Positions 19,980 to 33,129 of a DNA stretch of 64,000 nucleotides are shown piece by piece. The stretch covers positions 53,568,001 through 53,632,000 of the forward strand of contig CM060733.1 in NCBI GenBank assembly GCA_030704615.1, in the 5' to 3' direction. Each line of letters begins with the position of its first letter. Within the stretch, counting starts at the first letter, position 1. The position numbers and the translations under genes are program-made. Origin of the DNA: Takakia lepidozioides (Eukaryota > Streptophyta > Takakiopsida > Takakiales > Takakiaceae). The notes under the pieces are model-generated. The model did no database searches and was not told the origin of the DNA. It worked only from the letters and a program-made list of their open reading frames with translations.

Positions 19980-21165
19980 CGGTGCTCTTACAGCTCCTAG
20001 ATTTATAGACATTGGTTTCATTTTTGAACAATGGTTCCTTGCTAGGCTGATTTTTTAAGTGAACCAATTGGGTCACTAGCTGCCCATTGCGGCTATATTG
20101 GGAGGTTCCCCCGATTGTTTTTTACTTATGGCGGTGTCGAGGTTATTTTTTCCTCATACCACTCTTTAATATATCCATAGGGATGAACCTTATATTTATG
20201 TGCATATCTACTACATCCGCATCATGTGAAAAATGCAAGCAATTTGACCATGCCTTTAGGAAATTATAATAAATAATCTGTCCCAATATTTCGATGCATT
20301 CCAAAATTTAATGTAAAAATTGTTTTGACCACAAATTCAAGTATCAAGTTGAATTTTCCCAGATTCAAGCCCTCCACAATCTGGATATATGGCACATACG
20401 GGATTGTCTTCCCCAAAATCAGACCAAAATTCCAATTATTGAGATAGATTGCTATGTACATGTGAAATCTGGAGGATAAATTGTCAGACCTTCCTATACG
20501 CCCATGAGATAATATTTGCTAATTTCTAATTCCTCCGGTAAGTATAATAACATTGTGTAGTCAAGAAATTGGGGCATGATAAATTTTGAGCCCTAGATGT
20601 TATTTACAGGATTGCCGATTGGGCCTGCCACGTGGGCACGCCAACGGTGCTTTTCCACCCCCCCAACCTTTGGAAAATTATAGGTTGCATGACATACCAG
20701 CCGGGCATGCCCTTACCTATACCCTTGTACACACCCCCGCCGACTGGCACATACTAGTACAACACGACATGTAAAAATGTTGGCCGGGTATGGCATCTCG
20801 ACATGCATATTCGGCGGTTATTTGCCGGTTATGCATATAACCAGAAAGTGCAGCCCTGCAAGAACCGGCCATATTGGAAGGGAGCCGGCAAAAGCCATCG
20901 AGCTTCCTAACCGGCTAGAGAACCGGCATCGTGAATGTAAGGGTGTTATATCTGGAGCAAATGTGGATGGCGTAGAGGCGGTTCTAGATAATACAATGTG
21001 TAGGGATTGGTGATGGTAGTTAAGAACATTACAAATGGACATATATGTTATGTTTTACTAGTAACTACAATGGTTGGGAAGATTAGGTGCACAACATTGA
21101 GAATGTCCAATAGATAGGAAATTAACTAGTTGGGCTGTGGCTAAAACAATAGTTGTAAGTTGTAA
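19980..21165. other. Non-coding stretch rich in CCGG words
   Basis: No gene is recognised. From about 20,690 to 21,560 the words AACCGG, CCGGTT and GCCGG occur many times, including AAGAACCGGCCATA (20,869), GAGCCGGCAAAAGCC (20,881), AACCGGCTAGAGAACCGG (20,910), CATAACCGGTAGA (21,389) and ATAACCGGACC (21,516). Part of the set lies beyond the right edge of this entry. Confidence 0.4.
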
Positions 21166-21169
21166 GCTT

Positions 21170-21295
21170 AGTGTATCACAGGGGCGGAGCCCCCAGCCTG
21201 AGATACATGACACGCCAATACATGTTTGAACCCCAAATCTACAAGCCAATACATGAGTGGCTTACCACCAGGCCACAGCCCTCTTGTGTAGTTTT
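21170..21295 (-). mobile_element. tRNA-derived SINE candidate
   Basis: Read on the minus strand, TGGCCTGGTGGTAAGCCACT resembles a polymerase III A box and GGGTTCAAACATG resembles a B box. The spacing, about 32 bases, is typical of tRNA-derived SINEs. A GC-rich inverted repeat (GGGGCTCCGCCCC) follows. The cloverleaf is not intact, so it is not a functional tRNA gene. No target-site duplication was found, so the ends are approximate. Confidence 0.45.
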
Positions 21296-21299
21296 ACAC

Positions 21300-24200
21300 A
21301 CACACACAAAAATGCTAGAAAAAGTAAAATAATTAAGAATTGATGAATCCCATAACCTATACCATGGAACCGGCCTTTTTTTTTTGGCATAACCGGTAGA
21401 TTGAGAACCGGACAAAAAAAAGTCATGTGTTTAATGAGAAAATGTAACCGAGATGTTTTTCAAACCTATTGATATACCCTGTTCCGGCCATCCTTTTTTT
21501 TCAAAGAGTAGGCCATAACCGGACCAGAAGAGGGCTCAAAACATGGTACCCGGCCAACACTGGTATATACGTATACACCCTTTTCTGCTCGTGTTGTGCT
21601 CACAAGATACCAACCCCCATCCAAGAGGGCCATGAGTTTGCGCCCATCAACTTGTAAAGAGTGCAAGGTGACGGTAGGTAGTGCATTTTCTTTAACATGG
21701 GAAGGGGAAAGATTAGAAGCAAATATTGGGCATGACGTTATGATCACGGCGACGGCGACCATTCCTGGACCCTCATGGAGACTTTTTTGGGAGTTCGTAG
21801 TCGGCACCCTAATCAAACTGTAGCCATCATCCTCACTTTACACTGCATCATGGTGCTGGTGCCTCCACAACCACTAACACCGGGCCCAGTGCATCATCAC
21901 CAAGGTCTCTTGCCCCCTTCATATGAGAAGGAAAGAGACAATTCAAAGATATTGCTGTTGAATAGTTTACATTGGGAACCACATACCCTACCAAGATCCA
22001 CGGCATGAGAAGGGTGAGCTTGCCATGAACGTCACCATACTGCATGCAAACTGAAAAGTATGGAAGGGTAGGGTCAGGGAATTTGCTGACAAGGGTTCAG
22101 TGCACATGGAATGAGATGGCTGCTGCTTCTCAGGGATCTCCTTTTCTGCCACCATTCCCATGAACTGGTCCTCGGTGATCCTTGTTGTAGGCACTGCTGC
22201 TGCCCACAGTGTTGCGTTTTCCACCAATATTTGGTAACTTACGAAAGCTGGCGTTTAGAGTACTGTATGAAAGAAATGACAGAGAATAACATCTCAAAAC
22301 ACATGTATGCAGTCATGCAACTATTGAGCCCAATGCGACAAATGTCAGGGGCTCTGATTGTGGGACCCTGGGACCACCTGTGTGCCTGAGTGCATCTCCC
22401 TCGTGTGCAGCCGTCATCATCATTCTCCTCTCCAATTCAAGAGAACGCACGCGGTTGATAAGGAATCAGGGTGCTCCTCGCTCACTTACGAGGTATTATC
22501 CTGTCGCTCAAGGACTTGTTGGCATCTAAGTTTCAAACTGTCCTTCCCTGCTCTGACATGCTCCGACCTTCCTTCCATGCACACAGCCTTCTGGAAAGTC
22601 AGCTGATTCTGTATCCTCTACAACCACCCACCTCTTCCCGATTTGCCTTGAGGGCCTCAAACGGTCATCATGTCAGAGTCAGTTTTGAGCTGTCATGAGA
22701 TCCAGCTTCAAACAGACGGCATGGGAACAGAGTGGTCGGTTCTGTGTTCAACGCCTCCGTTGGAGGTTCCAGTGAGTTGTCCTCTTTGGTGTCCCCTCCC
22801 AGCCCACCAGTGAAGGTGGCACTCGTTTTACTCAAACTCGGGTAGGTATACTTGTAAGGTCTGATGGGGGTTCGCTCCACATTCTCCTGACCCAGTTGAC
22901 AGGCCCGTGGCCGACGCTCTTCACATGCAGGACGGCACCTCTCACATGGCAGGTTCTTGGTTGCAGAATGGAAAGCTCACAAGCCTCCCACTTTTGTCCA
23001 TTGTTAGCTCATTTCAACAACTTGGCAGCAATAAATTTTGAGAACGGATGTGGGGCCACGAGAAATTCATGCACCAAGTGTAGGGCCACCGATAGATTGT
23101 AGTCGGTAAAATTAGGCGGTGGTGGCTGGTGGACCATTAACATCGTTCTTATTATTGCTAGCTTTTTGGTCACTCGAGAATGATGCAAGGAGGCCAAAGT
23201 TAAAGGCAATCCTGCATGTGGCAACGGACTAATTAGGTGAGTGGTTCACGTCATCTTTCGCCTCCTGAGCTTTATACACAGCCTGAGCAGGTTCAAGTCA
23301 ACTTGCAGATCTCCAAGCTATAATAGAGGAGTGTCCAGAATATATTATATAGAGACCAACAGTTTTGGGGGCAATCATGTAACTTGTACTCTACCAAAGG
23401 TCAAGAGTCATTCGCCCTCTAAAGATAACGGAATCGTTTGAATTGAGGGTTCACACAACAACGATCACATTAATCTAGCTGAGTTTAGTAGGCTTAAGTA
23501 GAACTGACATGTCTCTCAGAGCTCGTGGGATTTTTGAGCATAAAGAGCAGTACTTGCAAAATACAGCGCAACCCACCACGCAAATGTGGTAGCAAGGATT
23601 CAATCACTTCTGCAGCACTTACTCTGTCCAACTGGGTACTCATCGATCCACGGGTTTTCATTCCTTTTTCTTCTTCTTTCATTTTCAACCCCTAGACTGG
23701 TGCCTACGTGCCTACCTCGTGTGTAACTAACTGTTCTGTTTACAAGTCCCCTTTGGAATGCATGTGAACACACTATCCTACAGTGTAACTTCCACAAGTG
23801 GATTGTTTGAATTCCCAACTTGGAAAGAGTAGGTACGTTACTGACGAGTGCAGCAATCACGAGTGAACTTCGGTAAGTGCGCGGCAACTTAATGTTCAAA
23901 TGGCTGCGCTATGATTTCTATGAGTGATCAGCTTCTGCATTTTGAGAGCTCATGCAACTTCGGTGAGTCTCGATCTAGAGTGACACGCCGACTGGCGGTC
24001 TGGACAGCAGGAGACATTTGCGCTCTAGATACCTGGTTCCATGCATGAGGCGCAGCTGAGAGAGACAGATAAAGATTCGGCGTGAGAGAAAGTCACGTGG
24101 AGCGGAAGCGATCGTGTGAGAACGAGCTTCACAAAGCTGTAGAGGTGGTTCAACTTTGAAGGCGTAATTGTTTCTTCTTTCCAGTGGTGAGACATCCGGA

Positions 24201-24600
24201 AGTCGGGAGAAGAGAAAGAGAGACAGAGCCTTGAGATCGTGAGATCGTATGCATATGTTTTCATTGAGTGAGGCTTTTGAATGCTGAGAAGGTTCCGAGG
24301 CTCGGACATCCATCAATTTTGAAATCTTCAGAATTGATTCTTCAGCCTGGACCGGTATAAATCGCAAAGTCTGACAATTGGAAGGGGCGCACAGGTCTAT
24401 GACTTGCACTAACGTATGTAAAGGGAAAGAAAGCAATCCAGAAAGGGAGACAGGAAGATCGTGCGCGTGGGCTCTTCCAACTAGGGGAAGCTCAGAACCG
24501 TCTTGGAACGAAAGACAACATTGAGCAGAAGATCTCGTCGAGCATATGTGTACAATTAGTAGAGGAATCTGGAAAACCGTCGACCGGCATATGTTCGAAA
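21300..24600. other. Long stretch without a recognised gene, upstream of the mannanase
   Basis: Apart from AACCGG-type words up to about 21,560 and scattered A/T runs, nothing is recognised. Open frames here are short and match no family I know. The last few hundred bases form the upstream region of the mannanase gene. I see no clear TATA box at a fixed distance from the start codon. Confidence 0.4.
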
Positions 24601-24627
24601 TTAATAGAGCAGAGTAGGAGTAGGAAG

Positions 24628-27594
24628 ATGAGATGGGTCTATTCAGTAGCGGGAACCCTCTCCTTCCTCTCAGCAACGTCGTTCCTCATTCAAGGAATCG
24701 TCGTCTCCCTGAGTCATGGAGCCAACGCCATTGGCGACCCGGTAATGGCCGCAGGTTTCGTGCAGAGGGATGGAACACAACTCTTCTTAGATGGAAAGCC
24801 TTACTATATAAACGGGTGGAATTCTTATTGGTTTATGGCCCAGGCAGTGGAAGAGACCACAAGAAAGAGAGTAAGCTCAATGCTTAAGCTGGGAGCTAGC
24901 ATGGGACTAAACGTTTGCCGCACATGGGCTTTCAACGATGCGAGCCACCAAGCTCTCCAGATCTCGCCTGGGAATTACAACGAGTCTGTATTTCAGGTCA
25001 GATCCTCGATATGAACCTCAAAGCAAGTCTTTAAATTGTCATGAGACGATTGCTTGAGGACTTTTAAGTCATGACAGCTCTAGAACGATGTCTGTGTGGT
25101 GTGGCCTGTTTCTTGTCTCAGACTTAAATTATACCATAGACTCTTTATTCTTTCTCAACGTAGGCTATATGCCCGCTTGCACTGGGAGCAACTTGGAGAT
25201 CGAAAGTGAATCTTGAACATTTCTTCTTTCGCTGTCCTTTCCATGGGAGACTCAATTGATTGTCTTTCCGTGATACCCAATCTCTTGATCACGGTCTTCC
25301 ATTATATACGTGGATCAATATTGCTAGGCAGCCTACGTTCGTGAGGCGTTGACTCTGAGAGAATCCCTTGAGTGCTCAACCGTTGAGCACATTTGGGCTG
25401 GCCTCTCTCTCTTTCTTGTTTCTTGCTTTCTCTTGTCCCATGAGCTCTTTGAGCTTTCCGAGGACGTTATAAAGTACCATTGTTTCCTTTCGCAATCAGG
25501 TTTTCCCAAAGGGCAGCTCTTGAAATTTGGATTATATAACAAATGATAGTCCGTAACAGATAATCCAGAACGGAAATTGCACTACACATGTACAATAATG
25601 AATCGAATTCACGGATCTGTACAGCAGGGAGATCAGAGGGCTTACAGAGAATAGAGAATTCATAAGTACACCAAAACCAGACCTCGGTGTTGGTGGACAG
25701 CCATTCGGTCGTCCAGACCTGCACATTAAAACAAGGTCTGCAGCAGGCTTGCAAGCAAGCTTTGATCACTGCTTCACATTTTCGCTAGATACTAGTCAGT
25801 ATACGACGGTGCATTTACAGTTTAATACATATTCAAATTGTCTGATCATAGACTGACCAGAGCTGATAGAGAGTCGTAGAATGAGATTAGCTACATGTCT
25901 GAAATCAATGTGTGATTCCTCCCATCTAATTGATGAACTGACGGACTTGGGGGCACGCATTGTAGGCATTAGACTTCGTGATAGCGGAAGCCCAGAAAAA
26001 TGGAGTGAAGCTGATGCTGAGCCTTGTAAACAACATGGCCGATTACGGTGGAAAGGGTCAGTATGTCGCGTGGGCCCGTGCGGCAGGGGTTCAGGATGTG
26101 CTGCAGGGCTTGAACACTAACGATTCCTTCTACATCAATCCTACAATCCGCGACTACTACAAAAGTCACGTCACGGTACAACTCACAGATTATTTCTCTC
26201 CAGCCCAGTAGATCGATCAGAGAAATTGTTGGGCACCATGTTAGAACTATCATTTAAGTGGAGTCAAGATTTATCGACATCAAATTACCTAGCTACTGGC
26301 TTGCTGCATCCATCACTTGAGATTCATTCCAGGAGCCCTGTATATAATACGAGCAACTAAGTCGTATGCGCCAACGCCACTCTGATCTGACCCTTACCCT
26401 CCCCTTGCAGACAGTGTTGACAAGAGTAAACAGCATAAACAAGGTGCAGTATCGCGACGATCCAACAATCTTTGCATGGGAGCTCATCAACGAGGCACAG
26501 TGTGCTGTCGACCCTTCAGGCCATGCTCTCCAGGTACTATCAAGTTGCACACGCTCTTCCTTTCGCTCTTCCTTTCTTCTCTTGACATCTCCTTGATCTG
26601 TCTGCCATCAGATGTGAGCTGCACTAAGTTATTCTTCCCTATCTAGAAACTCTCATAGATCTTGGGTCGCGTACAGGATGATTGGGAGCTCGCACAATTT
26701 ATGTATATACGAGTAGACCTAGTTGATACTCAAGTGAGATCCGTCCCCCTAGTACATTACCATCCATGAAAGGTAGCTGAGAGTTCTAGTTAATTTCTTC
26801 CCTTGACAAACCTGCGAAACTGGAGCAGGCATGGATCGAGGAGATGGCATCGCACGTGAAAGCCGTGGACAAGAAGCACCTTCTGACGGTCGGGTTAGAA
26901 GGTTTCTATGCACAAGACACCGTGGGGAGAGGCAAGGCGCATCCAAGCTTCAACGCCCCCCTAACAGGCACAGATTTCATACGCAATCACCAGGCGCCCG
27001 GGGTCGATTTTGCAAGTGTACATGTGTATCCGGACCACTGGTAAGTGACTGACTGTCTTCATGCTGCAAGAGAACCCACTGGATTCAAAGCTCCAGTGTG
27101 TGATTTTCTCTAGTGTTGACCACAGAGCTCATGGATCTGCAAGACAACTTGGTTGAATTAATTCTTCTCGCCCCCCTCGCTGCAGGATCCCCTGGGAACA
27201 AATGGCAGAGAAAATGAAGTTCTTTGAAAAGTGGATGACCGTGCACATTGAGGATGCTGCCCAACATCTGAAGCAGCCAGTTCTTTTCTCTGAGTTTGGA
27301 CTCTCTGATCGGCAACCTGGATTTGACATCAAGCACCGCGATGCAATGTTCAAAGCAGCGTATGACAAGATCTACAGGTCAGCGAAGGAGAATGGGGCAG
27401 GAGCCGGGGCCATAGCCTGGCATTTCCTTGACAAAGAACTGGTGGGTTGGGACGATGGGTATGCCGTCTACCCGCTGGAATCTCCATCAACCATAAAAGT
27501 CATGACAGCACAATCCTGTAGATTGCGGACGCTGTTGGATTCGACTATACAATCTAATGATGAGCTGAGCAAGTGCGAGTACGGAATCACATGA
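24628..27594 (+). CDS. Endo-1,4-beta-mannanase (GH5), secreted, five exons
   Basis: Exons 24,628-24,996; 25,966-26,175; 26,411-26,533; 26,829-27,040; 27,186-27,594 join in phase with GT-AG introns to give 440 residues. This is close to the usual length of plant mannan endo-beta-mannosidases, which cleave mannan backbones in the cell wall. Residues 1 to about 33 form a signal peptide (hydrophobic core, GANA near the cleavage point). The fold starts at GFVQRDGTQLFLDGKPYYIN. The acid/base Glu is about residue 221 in FAWELINEAQ, and the nucleophile Glu is about residue 341 in VLFSEFGLSD. No residue essential to the family looks lost. The ATG at 24,628 is the first in frame and gives the signal peptide. 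AATAAA follows at about 27,597. Confidence 0.92.
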
Positions 27595-27603
27595 AAAATA
27601 AAC

Positions 27604-28819
27604 CTTGATCACCTCGAACTTTGAATGCGAATTCGCCAAGTGAGAGCTGCAGATGTTGCGTAGAGAATAATCTCCTTTAGTGTGTAGAAGATGTATCGTG
27701 ACCGAATAATTGAGAGGGACTCTTAGAGCTCTACCAGATGGCTCGCTATGCAAGTCTAGAAACTCTAGTCTTGGAAGACTCCCATGAATTCAAAATACAC
27801 GGGTACCTATCTGAAGGTAACAACCCTGCTACATACTCAATCCACCTGCAACAACTTGATCACAAACCTGGGTCCAAGTATATGAAATTACCTGAAGTCA
27901 TATTATCGTCGAGTGATACCTGTTCAAGGTGCACTACTTATCAATGCTCTCAATCGGCAGACCTTGCCGATTCGGGATACGTGTTGCCGGTGCCATATAA
28001 ACAAAAACCAGTCTCTTCTTAAACTGAAATGATTTACAGTAGACCATGTTGGTTGAGAAGAAGTCAAGTCTGTTGGTATATCACTCTTTAAGTTAGGAAT
28101 TCCTACACAATCAAATTGCGGGCATTTAAAACGCAATGAAACAACTGCAGGTCTCACATCTGATGTGTTGAAAGATCCACTCGGGCAAGCAAGCAGAGTC
28201 AGTACACTCTCACCAATGTCACAAGAAAAAAGGCGCAGTATGATAAGGGATTTAAAAGCATATTTACAATTCCCTCCACAACTGAGGACAATGACAAATA
28301 CTCACTTTTAAAAATCTCTATATCTACATACCAAGGCAGTCTCATTTAATGATGGAGCTGCAAAATCTTTGCTTTCTGGTTCTTTAACATTCTTACAAAA
28401 ATTAGGATTAACTGCAAATGTGCAAAAAGGAAAAGACTTGCGGCTGTCCAGCCTTTCTTGCTTGTGCATACAAGCAACACACACAGAAAGTAAAGTACGA
28501 CATTACTGGCTTAAAAAGTGTAGCTAGCAGGAAGATATCTTCTGACCATTACAGAGCATCCATGGAATAGTCATATGGCTGTCAATCAAAACATTCAACT
28601 TCCTTGCTCTGGACACTCCATCACATCTGGACTGGTCGGTAAAACAATGTCTTATTCCTCCAGGTCCTCATCCTCAGATTGGTTCTCCCAGAAAGAGCCC
28701 AGAGACTTTCTCAGCATACTGAATGATGTTCCCTCCTGCGCAAGTCGGTGAAAAGGTGTCAGCACTTCCATGGTGACAATCACCTCAATGTTACGAAGAC
28801 AAGGGCATGATTAACCTCT
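27604..28819. other. Intergenic stretch between mannanase and coiled-coil gene
   Basis: The two genes converge here. No further gene, repeat or RNA is recognised. A plus-strand open frame of about 94 codons near 27,738 has no similarity I know. Confidence 0.4.
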
Positions 28820-30783
28820 CTATTTTTTAGGCAGCACCCCTGGCAGCACAACTCTGGTCTTCACTTTCTTTGTGGCTCTTCCAAGCTTCACCTGCAAATG
28901 AGACATAGGCAGGAATGCTTAATTCACAGTGCTATGGACAAATGAAACCTGTTTCCTCTTCTTCACCAATCGTTCAGCATCAGCAATCTTTTCTGCACAG
29001 ATCTTTTCCAGTTCAGCAAGAGCTACCTTCTCCTTCTTCCCTGTGACAGCAAATTCAGTGATTGTTATCACTCGTTCCAGTCCTAGGTATTGTCAAACAT
29101 GAACCAAGCAGGAGATCCATCTATGATGCATCAGTCACCACCAGCAATGACTCTCACAATGATCTCCTGCTGTTGTAAACCGGAGTTCCATTACAAACAA
29201 GTTCTTGCTCCTGTAAACATCACCACCATAGAAGATGTCACATTGTACAAAGAGCTTACGTTGCTGCTCATATCGAGCCAGCATTTTCTCTTTGATGTCC
29301 GCAAAATTTGTGAATATGTCTGCAAAATGTGAGCACCAATTGGAAAGTTAGCAGCGGCTCGACAGAATTTTCCACAAATTATATACCTCCATTTTTCTTT
29401 CATCTGCTGCAAGCACTAGTGAAATTCACTATTTCAATGGAGAGGACATACAGAGTGAAAACCAATTCTAGGAGTTGTGAACGCTGACCCTCGTAAGCTT
29501 GAAGGTGTGAGGTTCTGTCCTTGCAGAACTTTTCATAGGCTTCCTGATACTTTGCATCCTCACCCTGTATAGCAGACTCAACCTGCATCATCAAGAACAA
29601 CACCTGTTAGGTGTCTATGCATACAACATTGTCTATAATTAAACATAGTTGAACTGTACATTTCCGACATTTAGTGAAGTTGCATGTTCATGTACCCTGT
29701 TTTTGATAGCAGAATTACTGTCAAATTTAAACTTTATGATGTACAGATTGTTTGAACTTCATGATGCAAAGAGAGGGCATCAGCCTACTGCTTACTTCTC
29801 TGTAAATCTTTGAGGATGCTTTGATGAAATTTTGCCTGTAAGATTTTGAAATTTAAAGCATGAGTGGTGTCACTGGATCAGTTCACGACAAATCAAGATG
29901 GAGCACGTGATCCTTCAATACACGTGCGACCTCACACCTTGGCTGACATACGACATGACACTCCTGTGTGTTACGTCCATTGTGGAGAACCATGAGTGGT
30001 TTAATAGTGTAAGTACAGAGAAGTAATCATCAACACTGAATCCAGAGATTTGAAGGACCGTACCTCTCTTTTTCCGCTTTTCCTTTTGTGCCATCCACCA
30101 AGGATTTGATTTCTGCAGTCACACTGCACATGAACAGGGCATAGTAAGGCCTGTCTTACTTCACAAGGGGAGGCAGTGAACAGATGCAAGTCTAATAGCA
30201 TCTCAAAGACGAGCTCAAAGAAAGAAGTACTATAGGTCGACCTGAACAGAATTGATTGTCAATATTACGAAAGTAACACCAAATGCAGGAGTTTCCACTA
30301 AAGTTACCTTACCGAGCAATGACGATCTCCGACAACTAGTCAGTCCAAAACAAACACCAGGAATGAAACAGACCTGTTCAAGATTTCTTCATTTCTTTTC
30401 TGCCCGTCCGATTTCGCCTTGTGGCGGACGTGTTCAAGAGCTGCAAGAATCCCTTTAATGTCGCTGTACCACGTTGTATCAAGTTGTCAGCAAACCAGAA
30501 ATGCACTGTAGGAACCTAATTCATTGATGTAAACAACTCGGGGGAGAAGGGTGTACATGATTCAAGAGAGAAACATCATAGTAGTAATTCAACACGCCCT
30601 ATCTGCCAAAAGTGTCACCTATCAGCTTAGCGCGTCAGAGATAGTCAGACGAAGTGACCTTGAAAGATCAAGATCCACTTCATCAAGAGCGTTAGGGACT
30701 CCTAAAGCTTCTCCACCGATAGCCTTTTTCACGGTTACTACTTGATCCCTTGACCGCTTCGTGCTTGCTGCCTCCGCTGTCAT
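28820..30783 (-). CDS. Small charged coiled-coil protein, eight exons (possibly Cor1/Xlr-like)
   Basis: Exons 30,783-30,659; 30,463-30,374; 30,123-30,064; 29,835-29,796; 29,582-29,489; 29,319-29,260; 29,040-28,949; 28,891-28,820 join in phase with consensus splice sites to give 210 residues, ending LPGVLPKK. The N-terminus is basic and alanine-rich (MTAEAASTKRSRDQVV). Residues 45-185 are almost all helix with heptad character (SDIKGILAALEHVRHKAK, QGEDAKYQEAYEKFCKDR, ARYEQQRKKEKVALAELEK). The tail is lysine-rich and could be a nuclear signal. The layout recalls the Cor1/Xlr/Xmr region of SYCP3-like chromatin proteins, but that match is from general appearance only. The intact frame over eight exons argues for a functional gene. 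Confidence 0.75.
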
Positions 30784-31300
30784 GACTGGTGTTTGTACAA
30801 AACAAATCTAAGCTAAATCAGAAACAAAACGAAGTTGGCCTCTTCGACTCGACTGCAAAAGCAACTCGTAGAAGAATACTCTCGCCTGCTTTCAGAAACG
30901 AGCCAATCCACTTTTGCAGGATAATAAGCCAGCAATCACGAAGAAATCAAGCAGAAATCACTCGAGTTTGCCATACAGACCCAGCCAAATCTAAGAAGCA
31001 GCGACTATTCGCGCAAACAATCAAAGGTGTTCTTACTTCCTATTTGTTATAAGCAAGAGGCGTTTGTATAGCCGGGCATGGGACTGGTATGGTTGGTATA
31101 AGGGGAAGGGCAGCCGACGAGGCCCTTCCTTCCGCCGTTTTCGAACGCGAGAACTTACCGCCGTCGTTCAGGAATTCCAAATTCCGAAAGGCCCGCGGTG
31201 TCTTACGTCCTCCATGAAAACTTCACGTCTCAGAAGGTAACGAAGAAATTCCTAGGCGGTCTTTTTATGCCTGGCCAAAACATGGGACACCAATGGGACT
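30784..31300. other. Upstream region of the coiled-coil gene
   Basis: This stretch lies between the coiled-coil start codon and the poly(T) end of the L1. It has no recognised gene. It should hold the promoter and 5' untranslated region of the minus-strand gene, but no specific box stands out. Confidence 0.35.
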
Positions 31301-31879
31301 AAAAAGCTTTTTTTTTTTTTTTTTGGACAGAAAGGGGGCGGAGGCCCTTTTAATCAAATTAGATGAAATTAGATGAAACAAATGTTTAAAAGCAGTGGAA
31401 AAAATAACCATTGAGGGAGGCCGTGAAGGCTAATTGCGGGGGAACATCCCCCTGACCCTAGCAAGCTTGCTACTGCCGAGAGAAAGAGCTGGAAAAGCAG
31501 AGTGGAGAAAGAAGGGGACTATCGAGCTACGAGCGGCAGGGGATGGGTAAAATCGAATGTAGAGCTAGGAGGGTGTTGTAGGGGTTTGACTCGATAATGA
31601 GGAGAGTGAACCCAAATCTACCAAAGAGCAACAAAGAGAAAGCTTAAGCTTAACTAGAAAATGAGAGTGTAGTTAAGCATCAGACTATAGCTGTCCGGAT
31701 TGCAGTTGAGCGACGATCATGGTGGGACCAAGAGGCTGCAAGGAAATAAGATCTGTGAAGAAGTGGAGCAGGGAAGAAGCCTTTGGAGTGAGTTGATAGT
31801 AGTCGAGGTATCAGAATTTGAGCTGAGTTCTGAACTTGTTGTCGCGGGCTTTTTTATGGCGCCAACTGAATTTCGTTTC

Positions 31880-32880
31880 CTCCGCCTCACCAGGGGACTT
31901 CCCATTGAGGGGGGATGGCAACCTTCCAAGTAAAGGTTGCGTCGGGAAGACTAGTTCCGAGTATGTTGTTTTTGCCCCATGATTGCTTGAAATCTTGAAG
32001 CAACTGCCTCCCCCGCTGTTCTGAAGTTCTGGGAAGAGCTGCACACATCACATCCCAAGCTTTCCTTCCCTCAGTTAGCAGTTCATGATATATAGAAAAC
32101 AATATCAATCTGGCCCTGGGGGGGTTACCCTCAAAAACCCAGGCACATCTCATTTTCCAGAGATTCCACAGGGCGATTGCTCTTAGAGAAGCCCAAACGA
32201 GGCAGTTGGTCTGAGAAGAGCCAGGCATGAAGTTGAGAAGAAGAAGGAGAGAAGGTGGGGGGGAAGGAAAAGAATTCCAATTCGAGTAGAAAGCGAGAAC
32301 CACCCGCCAGATCCCTTTTGACAGATTGCAGAGTAGGATGGAGTGCTATTGATTCTGGCTCCGCATTGCAGATGGGGCAAAGTGGTTGGTCTTCATGGAT
32401 TTTTTGCCTCACTGGTAGGATTCTGTGAGCAATTTTCCACAAGAAGCCCGAGACTTTTGCTGCCCTATCTTTCCTCCAAACCTCTTTCCAAATTTTGTTC
32501 CAGTCCCTTTGAGTGAATTGATGGTTAGTCCACTTGGAATGCCACTTGGCAATGAAGGACCTGGCAGGGTTGAGTAGAGAATACCCCAACTTGACACTGT
32601 ATACAAAGAAAGGTGAGTGTTTTTTATCCATCCACTTCCACTCCCCTGGATCAAACTAGTGCAAATCTGCCAGAGGGCATTTGAGGAACCAAAAGAAGGA
32701 GTTATGAATAGCCCATTGGAGCTCTTGTCCATGGGGAGGGGCAGGGTTGACCAGGCCTTTCTCGTCCAACACCCGTATGTGGAACAAGTGTGATTTGTCA
32801 GTGTCAGCGAAGCCACGCAGGAGCAGGCTTCCTTCATTATATGCCTAGAACCTAAGACCAGAAGCCAAAGTCTCTCCAAA
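31880..32880 (-). pseudogene. L1 ORF2 C-terminus with zf-RVT
   Basis: Overlapping minus-strand frames give FVYSVKLGYSLLNP, WNKIWKEVWRKDRAAKV, SGFLWKIAHRILPVRQKIHE and CPICNAEPESIALH. This is the zinc-binding reverse-transcriptase tail (zf-RVT) common to plant L1 elements. The Cys pair CPIC and downstream His are kept. Frame changes occur near 32,180, 32,410 and 32,640. A frame toward 31,887 carries the downstream tail. Confidence 0.75.
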
Positions 32881-33129
32881 TGATAGCACCAGCATAACCA
32901 GTGTTGGAGCTTGCTGTGAAGAGGCCATCCAGGCTGGGGGCGGCAGGGGCTCTATTCGTACCATCCAGCAGAGGTAGCATATATTGCGGAATATTCTGAA
33001 GAATGGTATTCCAAGCCCTAGAACACCTGGTGCCCATCACTACAGACACATCCGCCTGCAAGAGGAAATGGTTTTGGGATCTGCCATGTGGGTGAAGCCT
33101 TGTTTTTCCTAGAAAGCCCACTTTGGAGA

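Noticed and set aside
21170-21295. A functional tRNA gene
   Set aside because: Only the A- and B-box-like words are present; no complete cloverleaf or anticodon arm is visible.
23975-24676. Long minus-strand open frame of about 233 codons overlapping the mannanase start
   Set aside because: No recognisable domain, and it runs antisense through the gene's upstream region. Frames of this length can arise by chance in 64 kb, so I leave it out of the genes.
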